The position numbers were made by a program, and so were the translations under genes. A DNA stretch of 64,000 nucleotides from Alcanivorax quisquiliarum. Its GTDB lineage: Bacteria > Pseudomonadota > Gammaproteobacteria > Pseudomonadales > Alcanivoracaceae. This document shows, piece after piece, positions 20,060 through 30,063 of this stretch (the stretch's first letter is position 1; every line of letters starts with the position of its first letter). Location of the stretch: assembly GCF_023051175.1 (NCBI RefSeq), contig NZ_JALKII010000002.1:310001-374000 (forward strand). The letters run 5' to 3'. The notes below the pieces were generated by a model. The model was not told where the DNA came from. It saw nothing but the letters and a program-made list of their open reading frames with translations, and did no database searches.

Positions 20060-20958
20060 TGGCCGAGGCCTTCCTTGGGCACCGCCTGGCGCACGACTTC
20101 GATGGCTTTCGGCCGGGGGAAGCTGTCCCGCCAGACGAGCGCGATGGTGCGCATCGGCGCAGGTTTGACGAATGGCCGGATGCTGAACGCATCGGCGTTG
20201 TAACCGTGCCCGTTCAAGGCGGAATCGGGCAGGATCGTGATGCCCAGCCCGCCGGCCACCATGTGGCGCAGCGTTTCCAGTGAGCCGCCCTCGATCTGCA
20301 CCAGATGCTTCTGTTTCTCCGAATCAATCGCCGGGCAAAGCTCCAGCACCTGATCGCGGAAGCAATGGCCCTCACCCAGCAACAGCAGGTTTTCGTCCAG
20401 TAACTGCTCGGGCCGGATGGTTTTCTGCTTCTCCCACGGGTGCCCGGCCGGCAGCAGCACGGAGAAGGATTCCTCGTACATGCGCGCCCGCACCAGCCCG
20501 CCACCGGAGAAAGGCAGCGCCACGATGATGGCATCCAGCTCGCCGCGCTCCAGCTTGCCGCGCAACACATGGGTGTAGTTTTCTTCGATGAACAGTGGCA
20601 TGCCCGGCGCATTCTGGCGCACTTTCGGCACCAGCACGGGAAACAGGTAAGGAGCAACCGTGAAAATGGCGCCCAGGCGCAGCGGGCCGGCCAGCTGATC
20701 GCGCTGGGTGTCGGCCAGCTGTTCCAGCAGCTCCACTTGCTCCAGCACGCGCTGTGCCTGCGCGATGATCGGTTCGGCATCGGCTGTCACGCGCACCTCA
20801 CGGGGGCGGCGCTCGAACAGGCTGAGGCCGAGATGTTCTTCCAGTTTGCGGATCGCGGCGCTGAGCGTGGGCTGGCTGACGCGGCAGCTGTCAGCCGCAC
20901 GGCCGAAGTGTTTCTCGCGCGCCAGAGCGACCAGATAGCGAAGTTCTGTTAGTGTCAT
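20056..20958 (-). CDS. oxyR: hydrogen-peroxide sensor OxyR (LysR family)
   Basis: OxyR activates catalase, peroxiredoxin and related genes when oxidised by peroxide. The 300-residue protein has a LysR-type helix-turn-helix at the N-terminus (FGRAADSCRVSQPTLSAAIR) and the redox pair C199 and C208 in GEGHCFRDQVLELC, at exactly the E. coli numbering. This separates it from other LysR regulators. It is the first gene of an apparent oxyR-recG(-asmA) transcript, an arrangement also known in Pseudomonas. No OxyR-binding site was convincingly identified in the 115-base upstream region. Confidence 0.97.
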   Translation of the reverse strand: MTLTELRYLVALAREKHFGRAADSCRVSQPTLSAAIRKLEEHLGLSLFERRPREVRVTADAEPIIAQAQRVLEQVELLEQLADTQRDQLAGPLRLGAIFTVAPYLFPVLVPKVRQNAPGMPLFIEENYTHVLRGKLERGELDAIIVALPFSGGGLVRARMYEESFSVLLPAGHPWEKQKTIRPEQLLDENLLLLGEGHCFRDQVLELCPAIDSEKQKHLVQIEGGSLETLRHMVAGGLGITILPDSALNGHGYNADAFSIRPFVKPAPMRTIALVWRDSFPRPKAIEVVRQAVPKEGLGH

Positions 20959-21073
20959 GGCCTATACGTTAGCGGGCTACGGCAATCAGGTCTAGCTATG
21001 AATCATCAAGAATTAATAGGGGCCAGAGCAAGGTCGACCACACTGCCCCTGCGCAGCGCACAGGACGTATAGC

Positions 21074-21904
21074 GTGGCACATATTCTGATAGCCGGCCTG
21101 GGCGATCTGGGGGCGGGCGTGGCGCGGACACTGATGGCCGATGGCCACCGCGTCAGTGCCATCCGGCGCCGCAACGAGGCGCCGCCGGGGGTGGATCTTT
21201 ATCCGCAGGATCTGATGCAGGGCGCGCTGCTGTTGCCGCCCGATCAGGTGGATCTGCTCTATATCATCCTGACCCCGGATGGCCGTGACGAGGCCGCTTA
21301 CCAGCGCGCCTTTCTGGCCGCACCAGCGCGGCTGCTGGATGCGCTGGCCGAGCGCCAGCCGCTGCCACCGGTTCTGTTTGTCTCAAGCACGGCGGTCTAC
21401 GGCGAGGCGGCAGGCGTGGTGGATGAGCTGACCCCGCCGCGCCCGGCGCGCTTCAATGGGCGGGTGCTGCTGGCGGCAGAAGAGGAGCTGTCATTGCGCA
21501 CCCTGGGCACCAGTGTGCGCTTTTCCGGTATCTACGGGCCTGGAAGGTTGCGGCTGTTGCGGCAGGCAGCGGCGATTGCGGCGGGCGAGGCGCCGCCCGA
21601 GCCGGCCCTGACGAACCGTATCCACAGTGCCGACTGCATCGGGCTGCTGCACCAGTTGGGCTGGTGCTGGCTGGCTAACGATGCGCCGCCGCCAGTGGTG
21701 ATTGGCACCGATAGCTGCCCGGTCGCCAATCTTGAAGTGCTGAACTGGCTGGGCGAGCGCACTGGCCGGCCCTTGGGGCTGGTGGTCAATGAGCCGGTAC
21801 CGGGCCGTGCCGTGCGCAGCCGATATCTGCAAGCAGGCGAGTATCTATTACAGCATCCGGATTACCGCAGCGGCTATCAGGCACTGCTGGATGCACTGCC
21901 GTAA
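21074..21904 (+). CDS. NAD(P)-dependent epimerase/reductase-like protein (YeeZ-type SDR)
   Basis: The 276-residue protein begins with a nucleotide-binding Rossmann motif, ILIAGLGDLGAGVARTL. It carries the short-chain dehydrogenase features VSSTAVYGE and GIYGPGR. This layout matches the atypical SDR group that includes E. coli YeeZ. The start codon is GTG at 21074, with AGGA eight bases upstream. The gene is divergent from oxyR and convergent with ridA. The substrate is unknown. Confidence 0.8.
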   Translation: MAHILIAGLGDLGAGVARTLMADGHRVSAIRRRNEAPPGVDLYPQDLMQGALLLPPDQVDLLYIILTPDGRDEAAYQRAFLAAPARLLDALAERQPLPPVLFVSSTAVYGEAAGVVDELTPPRPARFNGRVLLAAEEELSLRTLGTSVRFSGIYGPGRLRLLRQAAAIAAGEAPPEPALTNRIHSADCIGLLHQLGWCWLANDAPPPVVIGTDSCPVANLEVLNWLGERTGRPLGLVVNEPVPGRAVRSRYLQAGEYLLQHPDYRSGYQALLDALP

Positions 21905-21909
21905 CACCG

Positions 21910-22296
21910 TTATTCGATCTCCATGATGCCATCCATTTCGACCGTCGAGCCTTTCGGCAGCGCTGCCACACCCACCGCAGCGCGTGCGGGGTAAGGCTGC
22001 TCGAAATACTCTGCCATCACCTCGTTCACCGTGGCAAAGTGGCTCAGATCGGTCAGGTAGATATTGAGTTTCACGATATTCTGCAACGAGCCGCCAGCGG
22101 CTTCGCAGACGGCCGCCAGATTATCCAGCACGCGCCGGATGTGCACGTTGATATCGCCCTGCACCAACTCCATGGTGTCCGGGTCGAGTGGAATCTGGCC
22201 GCTGAGATACACCGTGCCACCGACTTTGATGGCCTGCGAATAGGTGCCGATTGCCGCCGGGGCCTGATCGGTCTGGATAGTAGAGCGGTTTGCCAT
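21910..22296 (-). CDS. ridA: RidA family reactive imine/enamine deaminase
   Basis: RidA hydrolyses reactive 2-aminoacrylate and related imines produced by PLP enzymes, as a cytoplasmic trimer. The 128-residue protein shows the family pattern: [30 protein letters not shown], then the segment around [12 protein letters not shown], and [20 protein letters not shown] containing the conserved active-site arginine. It lies 34 bases downstream of spoT on the same strand, a conserved gammaproteobacterial order. Confidence 0.95.
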   Translation of the reverse strand: MANRSTIQTDQAPAAIGTYSQAIKVGGTVYLSGQIPLDPDTMELVQGDINVHIRRVLDNLAAVCEAAGGSLQNIVKLNIYLTDLSHFATVNEVMAEYFEQPYPARAAVGVAALPKGSTVEMDGIMEIE

Positions 22297-22330
22297 GAGA
22301 TGTTTCCTGTAAAGGGGGCGTGCCGTGCGC

Positions 22331-24451
22331 TCAGGCGCTCAGGCGGCTGATGCGGATGACATTTTCCAGTTTCCGCAGGCGTTTGATAAGCCGCGCCAGG
22401 TGAATCCGGTCGCGTACGGTAATAGTGGCATTGATCACCGACACCGTGGCGTCTTTTTCCGCCATGGTGATGGTTTCGATATTTGAACCCAGCTCCGAGA
22501 AAGTGGTGGCCAGCGTCGCCAGCACGCCTTTCTTGTTCACCAGCTCGACCCGGATGGCAGCAGAAAACTCCTGCCCGACATCCCGATCCCAGTACAGCGC
22601 CAGGCACTTTTCCGGCCCGCTGCGCATTTCATTGAGCAAATTGTTGCAGGTATCGCGATGCACCACGATGCCCCGCCCGGCGCTGAGGTGCCCCACCACG
22701 GAATCACCTGGCAACGGGTAACAACATTTGGCATACGACACCATCAGCCCTTCGGTTCCGCGAATCGCCAGCGGCTTGCGGTCGTCTGCCGCATCCTGGC
22801 GCTCGTCGTCACGGTTGCCTACCAGCTTGCGTGCCACCAGGGGCGCCAGCCGGTTGCCCAGGCCGATATCCTCCAGCAGATCATCCAGCGAGCCATAGCC
22901 GTTTGCGGCCAGCTCCGCTACCACACGCTCGATCGGCAGCTCGTTCATGGTGAGGTTGTAGCCGGCCAGCGCTTTTTCCAGCAGGCGCTCGCCCAGCTGC
23001 ACGGAATCCTCGCGGCGCTGATGCTTGAGAAAATGACGGATGTTGGAGCGGGCCTTGCCGGTAACGACGAAGTTGAGCCAGGAGGGGTTGGGCGTTGCGT
23101 TGGGAGTGGTGATAATACGAACCGTCTGGCCGGATTCCAGCGGCGTCGAGAGCGCCGCCAGCTGGCCGTCGATGCGTGCCGCCACACAGGTATTGCCCAC
23201 CTTGGTATGCACCGCGTAGGCAAAATCCACCGGCGTTGCGCCCACCGGCAGCTCCTTGATCTCGCCCTTGGGCGTGAACACATAGGCTTCGTCGGGGAAC
23301 AGATCCACCTTCACGTTCTCGATGAATTCCATCGAGTTGCCGGCTTTCTGCTGCATTTCCAGCAACCGGCCCATCCACGCCTGGGCGCGGGTATGTATCG
23401 GCGTATCGCTGCCGGTATCTTCGGCCTTGTAAAGCCAGTGCGCCGCGATGCCGTTGTTGGCCATCGCTTCCATTTCTTCGGTGCGAATCTGAATCTCCAG
23501 CGGGATGCCGCTGCGGCCCTTGAGCGTGGTGTGCAGGCTTTGATAGCCGTTTGCCTTGGGAATGGCGATGTAATCCTTGAAGCGGCCGGGGATGGGCGTG
23601 AAGTAGTTATGCACCGAACCCAGCACCCGATAACAGGTATCGACCTTATCGACGATGATGCGAAAGCCATAAACATCCATGATCTCGTTGAAGGGCTTCT
23701 GTTGCTCCTTCATCTTCATGTAGATGCTGTAAAGATGCTTCTCGCGGCCGAGAATGCGGGCCGGAATGCCCTCTTCTTCCAGGCAGTGCTCGATGCTGGC
23801 TTTCAGCATCGTCAGGATTTCCTTGCGATGCCCGCGAGCGGCTTTCACGGCCTTGGCGATCAGCTGCGCACGCATCGGATAAATAGCATTGAAGCCGAGG
23901 TCTTCGTACTCCACGCGCATGTTGTACATGCCAAGCCGATTGGCAATCGGGGCATAGATTTCCAGCGTCTCCGCTGCGATGCGCTTGCGCTTTTCCGGCG
24001 GCATCGAGTGCAGCGTGCGCATGTTGTGCAGCCGGTCGGCGAGCTTCACCAGGATCACGCGGATATCCCGCGTCATGGCGAGCATCATCTTGCGCAGGTT
24101 TTCCGCCTGCTGCTCGGCGCGAGTTTCGAACTTGATCTGCGCAATCTTCGAGACGCCATCCACCAGCTCGGCCACATCCGGGCTGAACAGCTCGGCCAGC
24201 TGATCCTTGGTGACGCCGGTATCTTCGATCACATCGTGCAGCATGGCCGCCATCAGGCTCTGATGATCCATGTGCATATCGGTAAGAATGTTCGCCACCG
24301 CCACCGGATGAGTGATATACGGATCGCCGGTGCGGCGGTACTGGCCTTCGTGGGCCCGTTCAGCGAACTCGTAGGCGCGCACCACCTGCTCGATCTGATC
24401 GTCGCTCAGGTAGCTTTTCAGCCGCTTGACCAGGTTATTGATGGTGGGCAA
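22331..24451 (-). CDS. spoT: bifunctional (p)ppGpp synthetase/hydrolase SpoT
   Basis: SpoT makes and degrades the alarmone (p)ppGpp. The 706-residue protein contains an intact HD hydrolase domain ([30 protein letters not shown]), which distinguishes it from RelA. The synthetase domain has [20 protein letters not shown], followed by a TGS domain ([20 protein letters not shown]), a zinc-finger-type region and a C-terminal ACT domain. The start codon appears to be TTG at 24451, with AAAGG seven bases upstream; no nearby in-frame ATG preserves the N-terminus. It follows rpoZ but a terminator intervenes, so it may have its own promoter. ridA is downstream. Confidence 0.97.
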   Translation of the reverse strand: MPTINNLVKRLKSYLSDDQIEQVVRAYEFAERAHEGQYRRTGDPYITHPVAVANILTDMHMDHQSLMAAMLHDVIEDTGVTKDQLAELFSPDVAELVDGVSKIAQIKFETRAEQQAENLRKMMLAMTRDIRVILVKLADRLHNMRTLHSMPPEKRKRIAAETLEIYAPIANRLGMYNMRVEYEDLGFNAIYPMRAQLIAKAVKAARGHRKEILTMLKASIEHCLEEEGIPARILGREKHLYSIYMKMKEQQKPFNEIMDVYGFRIIVDKVDTCYRVLGSVHNYFTPIPGRFKDYIAIPKANGYQSLHTTLKGRSGIPLEIQIRTEEMEAMANNGIAAHWLYKAEDTGSDTPIHTRAQAWMGRLLEMQQKAGNSMEFIENVKVDLFPDEAYVFTPKGEIKELPVGATPVDFAYAVHTKVGNTCVAARIDGQLAALSTPLESGQTVRIITTPNATPNPSWLNFVVTGKARSNIRHFLKHQRREDSVQLGERLLEKALAGYNLTMNELPIERVVAELAANGYGSLDDLLEDIGLGNRLAPLVARKLVGNRDDERQDAADDRKPLAIRGTEGLMVSYAKCCYPLPGDSVVGHLSAGRGIVVHRDTCNNLLNEMRSGPEKCLALYWDRDVGQEFSAAIRVELVNKKGVLATLATTFSELGSNIETITMAEKDATVSVINATITVRDRIHLARLIKRLRKLENVIRISRLSA

Positions 24452-24573
24452 AGGGGAGCCTTTATCGCTTCAGTACAGCGCCGCTGGGTTGTAACGGACA
24501 GTTACACCCAAGCCTAAGACTGAAGTGCGGCTTTGTCTACGGCAGAAACCCGCTGTTCCTGCCGTGAGTGGTT

Positions 24574-24598
24574 GAAAAGGCGGGAAAATCTCCCGCCT
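24574..24598 (-). terminator. Rho-independent terminator of gmk-rpoZ
   Basis: Read on the minus strand, AGGCGGGA and TCCCGCCT form a perfect 8-bp stem with a 5-base loop followed by TTTTC. It lies 8 bases after the rpoZ stop, separating gmk-rpoZ from spoT. Confidence 0.75.
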
Positions 24599-24606
24599 GG
24601 GGCGGA

Positions 24607-24870
24607 TTATTCGCCGAACGAGTCGGTCAGCAGTGCCAGCTCGTCGATCTCGCCGCTGCGATCAGCCAGCTCGTTATCGACCGAATCACGGGTCACATAG
24701 CCTTCCGCAATCTCACGCAGGGCCACTACCGTGGGCTTGTCGTTTTCCCAGGCCACACGCGGCTCCTTGCCGCCAGTCTGCAGTTGCCGCGCGCGTTTGG
24801 AGGCCACCAGCACCAGCTCGAAGCGGTTGTCGAGTTTTTCCAGGCAATCTTCAACGGTGACGCGGGCCAT
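24607..24870 (-). CDS. rpoZ: DNA-directed RNA polymerase omega subunit
   Basis: Omega assists assembly of RNA polymerase and forms part of a ppGpp site with beta-prime. The 87-residue protein starts [30 protein letters not shown]-like, which is diagnostic, and includes [15 protein letters not shown]. It lies between gmk and spoT as in most gammaproteobacteria. A short GC hairpin (24903-24920) sits in the gmk-rpoZ gap. Confidence 0.97.
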   Translation of the reverse strand: MARVTVEDCLEKLDNRFELVLVASKRARQLQTGGKEPRVAWENDKPTVVALREIAEGYVTRDSVDNELADRSGEIDELALLTDSFGE

Positions 24871-24933
24871 CTTGCTACCTCAGTAAATGCTTGAATCGAT
24901 GCGCGCCCTTCGGAGGGCGCCGGACGGGCGATT

Positions 24934-25686
<753 letters not shown>

Positions 25687-25758
25687 TCACGGCGCCGTTT
25701 TCGAGAGTTGCCGGGCGGTAGGGTATACTGGGCAGCCCTTCTCTACTCAGGAATTACT

Positions 25759-26589
25759 TTGTATAGCGACTTGCCCTCCGGTTACCACATCGATGACCTC
25801 GGCATGGAACTTGATGTGCCGTTCGTGCCCACCGACGAGCGTGTCGTGCAGGCCATGCTTGAACTCGGCGGCGTAGATGCCTCCGACACCCTCTTTGATC
25901 TTGGTTCTGGTGACGGCCGCATCGTCGTCGCCGCCGCCCGCGAATACGGCGCCCATGCCGTTGGCGTGGAGATCGATTCCAGCCGCGTAAAGCTGAGCGA
26001 AGCCTATGCGCAGCAAATGGGCGTGGAGCACAAGACCAGTTTCATCGAGGAAGATCTGTTCACCGTCGACTTCTCCAGCGCCACGGTGGTGACCATGTAT
26101 CTGCTGCACTCCGCCAACCTTGATCTGCGCCCGCGCCTGCTCACCGAGCTGCGCCCCGGCACGCGCATCGTCTCCCACGCCTTTGACATGGGCGACTGGC
26201 GCCCCGATCGCCGCGCCCGCCTGCGCGATATCTCCCTGTTCCTGTGGGTGGTGCCCGCCCCGGTGGCCGGCACCTGGTGCTGGGAAGCGCCGGACGGCCG
26301 GTTGTACTGCGTCAGCCTGGAGCAGAAATACCAGCGCCTGAGCGGCAGCGTCTGGATCGACGGCCAGCTCGGCCGCCTGAGCACGGCCCTCCTCTGGGGC
26401 GATCTGCTGGAATTCGGCATCGAGGCCGAAGGTGACTACGAGCCGGAATCCGTGGTGTTCCACTGGCGTGAAGACCACCTGGCGGCGGTCAGTGAGCATC
26501 AGAAAGGGGCGATCGCGCTGCGCACTGATGCCTGGCCGGGTGTGGTGGGTGAGAGCGAGCAGACGAGTGCTGCGGAGAAACCGGCTTGA
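25759..26589 (+). CDS. class I SAM-dependent methyltransferase
   Basis: The 276-residue protein has a clear SAM-binding motif I (LFDLGSGDGRIVVAAA, about residue 46) followed by VGVEID at the end of strand 2. The order is that of class I methyltransferases. The C-terminal 120 residues are mixed and not recognised. The start is probably TTG at 25759 with AGGA six bases upstream. A longer open frame upstream runs antisense through gmk and was rejected. It is divergent from gmk and followed by the convergent RES toxin gene. The substrate cannot be predicted; it may have entered with the neighbouring toxin-antitoxin genes. Confidence 0.75.
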   Translation: MYSDLPSGYHIDDLGMELDVPFVPTDERVVQAMLELGGVDASDTLFDLGSGDGRIVVAAAREYGAHAVGVEIDSSRVKLSEAYAQQMGVEHKTSFIEEDLFTVDFSSATVVTMYLLHSANLDLRPRLLTELRPGTRIVSHAFDMGDWRPDRRARLRDISLFLWVVPAPVAGTWCWEAPDGRLYCVSLEQKYQRLSGSVWIDGQLGRLSTALLWGDLLEFGIEAEGDYEPESVVFHWREDHLAAVSEHQKGAIALRTDAWPGVVGESEQTSAAEKPA

Positions 26590-26636
26590 CGGTTTGGAAC
26601 CCGGTTCGGTGACAGCTTGCCGGACAGTCGCTGTAT

Positions 26637-26656
26637 AGCGCCGTAAGAGTGGCGCT
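26637..26656 (+). terminator. hairpin after the methyltransferase gene
   Basis: AGCGCC and GGCGCT pair around an 8-base loop, 47 bases after the stop codon. There is no T-tract. The rest of the 291-base gap to the RES gene shows no supported gene. Confidence 0.3.
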
Positions 26657-26880
26657 CAGAGGGTCGCCATCGCCGCCGGCCCTGGCAGAGCGTGCAGCGA
26701 ATTATCGTGCCCCGAACGGTGGGGAAAACAGCTCGAAAAGAGCGCGGTGTTACCGCCGCAGCCTTTCGTTTTCCAGGCTAAGTTATCGCCGCAACCTGGC
26801 ATCCCGAACCGACGGAACTCTACCCCATCGGTACGACGCCGGTGGCGCTCCGGACATTATCCGTTGGCGGGCTGCTGCTT

Positions 26881-27579
26881 TTAAATCGTCATGAAGACGG
26901 TATTGGGCTGGCGACTTACAGCCACCTTGCCTGCCCGCAATGTATAGGTGAGAAAGCAGCTCGTGCGCGGGTCGCTCAGAATATTCGGCGTGAAAGCCAC
27001 GGAGACGATGCCCTCGCAGCGTGCCGACGGTGCCCACAGGCCAGGGTGGCCCTCCCGGTGCAGGCGTTCGCCCAGCGCCTGACATGGGCCGTAGTCATTC
27101 GAGCGCAGGGCTGGCCAGCGGTCGGTATAGGGCAGCAGATTGATGAGTGCCGCTCGGCAATACACCTGATGCACGCGGCGCTCGATTGAAACACCATCGA
27201 TATCTGCCCAGCCCGCATCGGCCAGTAGCCCGTGGCGCCAATGGTGCGCCGTCTCGTAGATGGTGGTCTCCAGCTCCGGCGCGCCGTACCAGACACCAAA
27301 CGACCCGCGGCTGTAGCGGCTTTGTGACCAGTTATCAAATGGATAACGAACGGCCGAATGATATCCGGCCTCTTCGAACGGTCGATGGATCAATGGCTGG
27401 GTCGATTGATAGTGCGGCGGCTTGTGTGCTATCTCGAGCTGTATCGCCGCCTGCCAGTCGCCGGGATCGTCGCTGAGATCATCAAACAGATCACGCGAGG
27501 CGCGCAGCGATACGATGTTGCGATACACATCCTGCCGAACCTCGATCAGCCCCACACCATCAAGCGAACCCATCGTCAT
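26881..27579 (-). CDS. RES-domain toxin (NAD+ phosphorylase type)
   Basis: RES toxins deplete cellular NAD+ and are neutralised by Xre/ParS-type antitoxins. The 232-residue protein shows the RES signature around RYSRGSFGVWYGAPELETT, about residues 88-106, with the conserved Arg and Glu, and a later SVAFTPNIL region. The ATG at 27579 overlaps the antitoxin stop codon as TGATG; a GTG three bases upstream is also possible. It is the second gene of the pair, antitoxin first, the usual order. Family assignment is good; toxicity and the NAD+ activity are inferred. Confidence 0.85.
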   Translation of the reverse strand: MTMGSLDGVGLIEVRQDVYRNIVSLRASRDLFDDLSDDPGDWQAAIQLEIAHKPPHYQSTQPLIHRPFEEAGYHSAVRYPFDNWSQSRYSRGSFGVWYGAPELETTIYETAHHWRHGLLADAGWADIDGVSIERRVHQVYCRAALINLLPYTDRWPALRSNDYGPCQALGERLHREGHPGLWAPSARCEGIVSVAFTPNILSDPRTSCFLTYTLRAGKVAVSRQPNTVFMTI

Positions 27580-27965
27580 CACTGGCCCCTCTGGCGATCA
27601 AGGTAGGCGCGAACCATGTACATGCCGATCATCCCCTGTTGATCAACCAGCTGCACCGGCGTCAAACCGTGAAAGGCCCGGTTCGGTTGTTGCATCCAGC
27701 CATAGGCAAGCTCCGGATTGTGCGGGAACAGCAGCCGCAACGACTTGTGAATTCCCAGCAGAATCCCTGCGCGCTCCAGCTTGTCACGGTCGTTGGCCAA
27801 GGGGCGCCCCTGGCGGTAATTGCTCAATGCGGCGCGGTTTTCCTTCGACAGGCCCAGCAGGCTCAACTGCTCACTGGTGGAGAGTTTCCAGTGTTCGAAC
27901 AGCGTCATCAGCATCTTGCTGATACGGCTGCGATCGGTGTCGTTGAGGGCGGCTGCAGAGTCCAA
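27579..27965 (-). CDS. MbcA/ParS/Xre-type antitoxin
   Basis: The 128-residue protein has an N-terminal Xre-like helical DNA-binding region ([21 protein letters not shown]). The C-terminal toxin-binding domain is characteristic of this family, with [13 protein letters not shown] and [20 protein letters not shown]. Such antitoxins bind and inhibit RES toxins and repress their own operon. The start codon is likely TTG at 27965, nine bases after AGGAG. Upstream on the same strand a TATAAT box (near 28003-28008) and AT-rich DNA could form the promoter. Translation of the toxin is coupled by overlapping codons. Confidence 0.87.
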   Translation of the reverse strand: MDSAAALNDTDRSRISKMLMTLFEHWKLSTSEQLSLLGLSKENRAALSNYRQGRPLANDRDKLERAGILLGIHKSLRLLFPHNPELAYGWMQQPNRAFHGLTPVQLVDQQGMIGMYMVRAYLDRQRGQ

Positions 27966-28328
27966 GGAAAGCTGCTCCTGTATGCTTGGCTGCTATATAT
28001 GTTGCAATTATACGTTTTGGTGCGAAGCAAAGGCAAATAGCGCCGGGTGGGCGTGGCCCGTCCGTGAGCAATGTGATGAATAAGGAGCTTGAACCCCGAA
28101 AGGCGAAGTCGCACGGGGTTTGCCGGGCCGTCGGCTACTGCCGCAGAAGCCTCGTGGTGGATGGTCGAAAAGGGGGCTCGGAGCCCTGTCAGCTGCCCGG
28201 ACAGGCAGCTGCGCCTCAGAGAAGTGCGATGGGTTGGTCGGTAGTCGGTTGTGAAAACAGTGTGTCGCGGCTCGAATATTGTTCGGCGGCTTTTTCAGAC
28301 CGCGTCGGGCGCTCGTCGGTCAGCCTGG
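27966..28328. other. gene-free stretch with several inverted repeats
   Basis: No coding region is supported in these 363 bases. Near the antitoxin the DNA is AT-rich and probably holds its promoter. Further on, perfect inverted repeats occur at 28092-28098/28114-28120 (AACCCCG/CGGGGTT, with GCG/CGC inside), 28174-28179/28181-28186 (GGGCTC/GAGCCC), 28185-28190/28200-28205 (CCTGTC/GACAGG) and 28190-28197/28204-28211 (CAGCTGCC/GGCAGCTG). The last two overlap and exclude each other. A small structured RNA or a remnant of mobile DNA are both possible. Confidence 0.45.
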
Positions 28329-29195
28329 TTATTCAATATTCTGAATCTGCTCCCGCATCTGCTCGATCAGCACCTTCAACTCCACCGCCGCCTGCGTGGT
28401 TTCCGTATCAACAGATTTCGACGCCAGGGTATTCGCTTCGCGGTTCAGCTCCTGCATCAGAAAATCCAGCCGCCGGCCCACATGGCCGCCTTCGGCCAGG
28501 GCGCGGCGCACTTCGGTGACGTGGGCTTCCAGGCGGTCGAGCTCTTCGGCAACGTCCATTTTCTGCGCCAGTAGCACGAGTTCCTGTTCCAGGCGATCTT
28601 GATCCGGGTTGGCGAGCACCTCTTCCACCCGCTTGATCAGGCGTTGGCGCAGGGCATCCTGAATGCGCGGCAGGGCGGCGCGGGTGCGGGCCACCTGCAC
28701 CAGCACGCCAGTGAGGCGATCTTCCAGCAGTTGCCGCAAGGCAGCGCCTTCGCGAGCGCGGGTTTCCACCAGCGTCGCCAGGGCTTCGTCGAGCAGCGCC
28801 AGCGCCGGGGCCATCAGTGGCGCGAAATCCGCTTCCTGTGTCTGCATGACGCCAGGCAGCCGCAGGATATCCGCCGGGTTCACGGCGGTGGCGGGGCCGA
28901 TCTGCTGGGAAATGCGATCCAGCGCGTCGTTGAGCTGGGCCACCAGCGCTTCATCGATCACCACCTGCACATCGCCGCCTTCCAGCTGATAGCGCAAGCC
29001 CACTTCCACCTTGCCGCGATTGAGGTGCTTGCGGCACAGCTCGCGGACGGGGCCGTCCAGCTCGCGAAACGCCTCTGGCAGCCGTGGCGTCACTTCAAGG
29101 TAGCGGTGATTGACGGATTTCAGCTCCCACACCAGGGTGGTGCCGGCCACATGAGTATCGCGGCGGGCGAAGGCGGTCATGCTCTGGATCATCAT
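28329..29195 (-). CDS. yicC: YicC/YloC family endoribonuclease
   Basis: YicC-type proteins are hexameric endoribonucleases implicated in small-RNA turnover. The 288-residue protein begins MIQSMTAFARRDTHVAG-like and has VWELKSVNHRYLEVTPRLPE, both typical of the N-terminal domain. It ends with the DUF1732 region containing EELDRLEAHVTEVRRAL and GRRLDFLMQELNREANTL. The first of two adjacent ATGs is used. The gene normally lies next to gmk; here they are separated by the methyltransferase and the Xre-RES pair. It is divergent from rph. Confidence 0.95.
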   Translation of the reverse strand: MMIQSMTAFARRDTHVAGTTLVWELKSVNHRYLEVTPRLPEAFRELDGPVRELCRKHLNRGKVEVGLRYQLEGGDVQVVIDEALVAQLNDALDRISQQIGPATAVNPADILRLPGVMQTQEADFAPLMAPALALLDEALATLVETRAREGAALRQLLEDRLTGVLVQVARTRAALPRIQDALRQRLIKRVEEVLANPDQDRLEQELVLLAQKMDVAEELDRLEAHVTEVRRALAEGGHVGRRLDFLMQELNREANTLASKSVDTETTQAAVELKVLIEQMREQIQNIE

Positions 29196-29336
29196 TCAAT
29201 TCCGTCGTAACGCAAAAGAGGCACAGTCTAGGGGCTGTGCCGGCTGCTGTCATGGCTTGCTGACATGACCGGTGCCGGGGGTGTGCTGTGTTACACTGCC
29301 GCCGCCGATAATCCCCCGAAAAATCAAGGAGACCGA

Positions 29337-30053
29337 ATGCGCCCCTCAGGCCGTGCCCCGGATCAGTTGCGTGATATTCGCATCACGCGCCAGTACACCA
29401 TGCATGCCGAAGGCAGTGTGTTGGTGGAGTTTGGCAACACCAAGGTGCTGTGCACCGCCTCGGTGGAGGATGGCGTGCCGCGTTTCATGAAAGGCCAGGG
29501 TAAAGGCTGGGTCACCGCCGAGTACGGCATGTTGCCCCGTGCCACCAACACCCGGAACCAGCGCGAAGCAGCCCGTGGCAAGCAGGGCGGCCGCACGTTG
29601 GAAATCCAGCGCCTGATCGGCCGTTCGCTGCGCGCCGCCGTGGATATGAAAAAGCTGGGCGAGAACACCATCTTGATCGACTGCGATGTATTGCAGGCCG
29701 ATGGCGGCACCCGCACCGCCGCGATCACCGGCGCCTGTGTGGCGTTGGTGGATGCCCTCACCTTCCTGCTCAACGCTCGCAAAGTGAAAGAAGACCCTCT
29801 GCTGGGGCTGGTGGCGTCCGTGTCTGTCGGGTTGTACCAGGGCGTCCCGGTGCTGGATCTGGATTACATCGAGGATTCTGGCGCCGACACAGACATGAAC
29901 GTGGTCATGACGCAGCAGGGCGGTTTCGTCGAGATCCAGGGGACGGCAGAAGCGGAGCCGTTCACTATGGCGGAACAGCAGGCCCTGCTGACACTGGCCG
30001 ATCAGGGCATTCGTGAGCTGATAGCTCTGCAGCAAAAGGCTCTGGGCTGGTAA
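29337..30053 (+). CDS. rph: ribonuclease PH
   Basis: RNase PH trims the 3' ends of tRNA precursors phosphorolytically. With the ATG at 29337, preceded by AAGGAGA, it has 238 residues, identical to the usual length. Family motifs include [41 protein letters not shown] and [16 protein letters not shown]. It is followed 10 bases later by pyrE, the same order as in E. coli, but here RNase PH is intact. Confidence 0.97.
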   Translation: MRPSGRAPDQLRDIRITRQYTMHAEGSVLVEFGNTKVLCTASVEDGVPRFMKGQGKGWVTAEYGMLPRATNTRNQREAARGKQGGRTLEIQRLIGRSLRAAVDMKKLGENTILIDCDVLQADGGTRTAAITGACVALVDALTFLLNARKVKEDPLLGLVASVSVGLYQGVPVLDLDYIEDSGADTDMNVVMTQQGGFVEIQGTAEAEPFTMAEQQALLTLADQGIRELIALQQKALGW

Positions 30054-30063
30054 GGGAGAGAAC

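Noticed and set aside
20959-21073. OxyR autoregulatory site
   Set aside because: Several CTAT/ATAG fragments are present but their spacing does not match the OxyR consensus.
22658-24517. 619-codon plus-strand open frame opposite spoT
   Set aside because: It is antisense to spoT and rich in His/Gln/Arg without any family pattern.
26649-26894. 81-codon plus-strand open frame between the methyltransferase and RES genes
   Set aside because: No ribosome-binding site and Arg/Ser-rich composition typical of chance frames.
29220-29241. GGCACAG/CTGTGCC inverted repeat between yicC and rph
   Set aside because: A 7-bp stem with an 8-base loop between divergent genes; no terminator or operator context, so not called.
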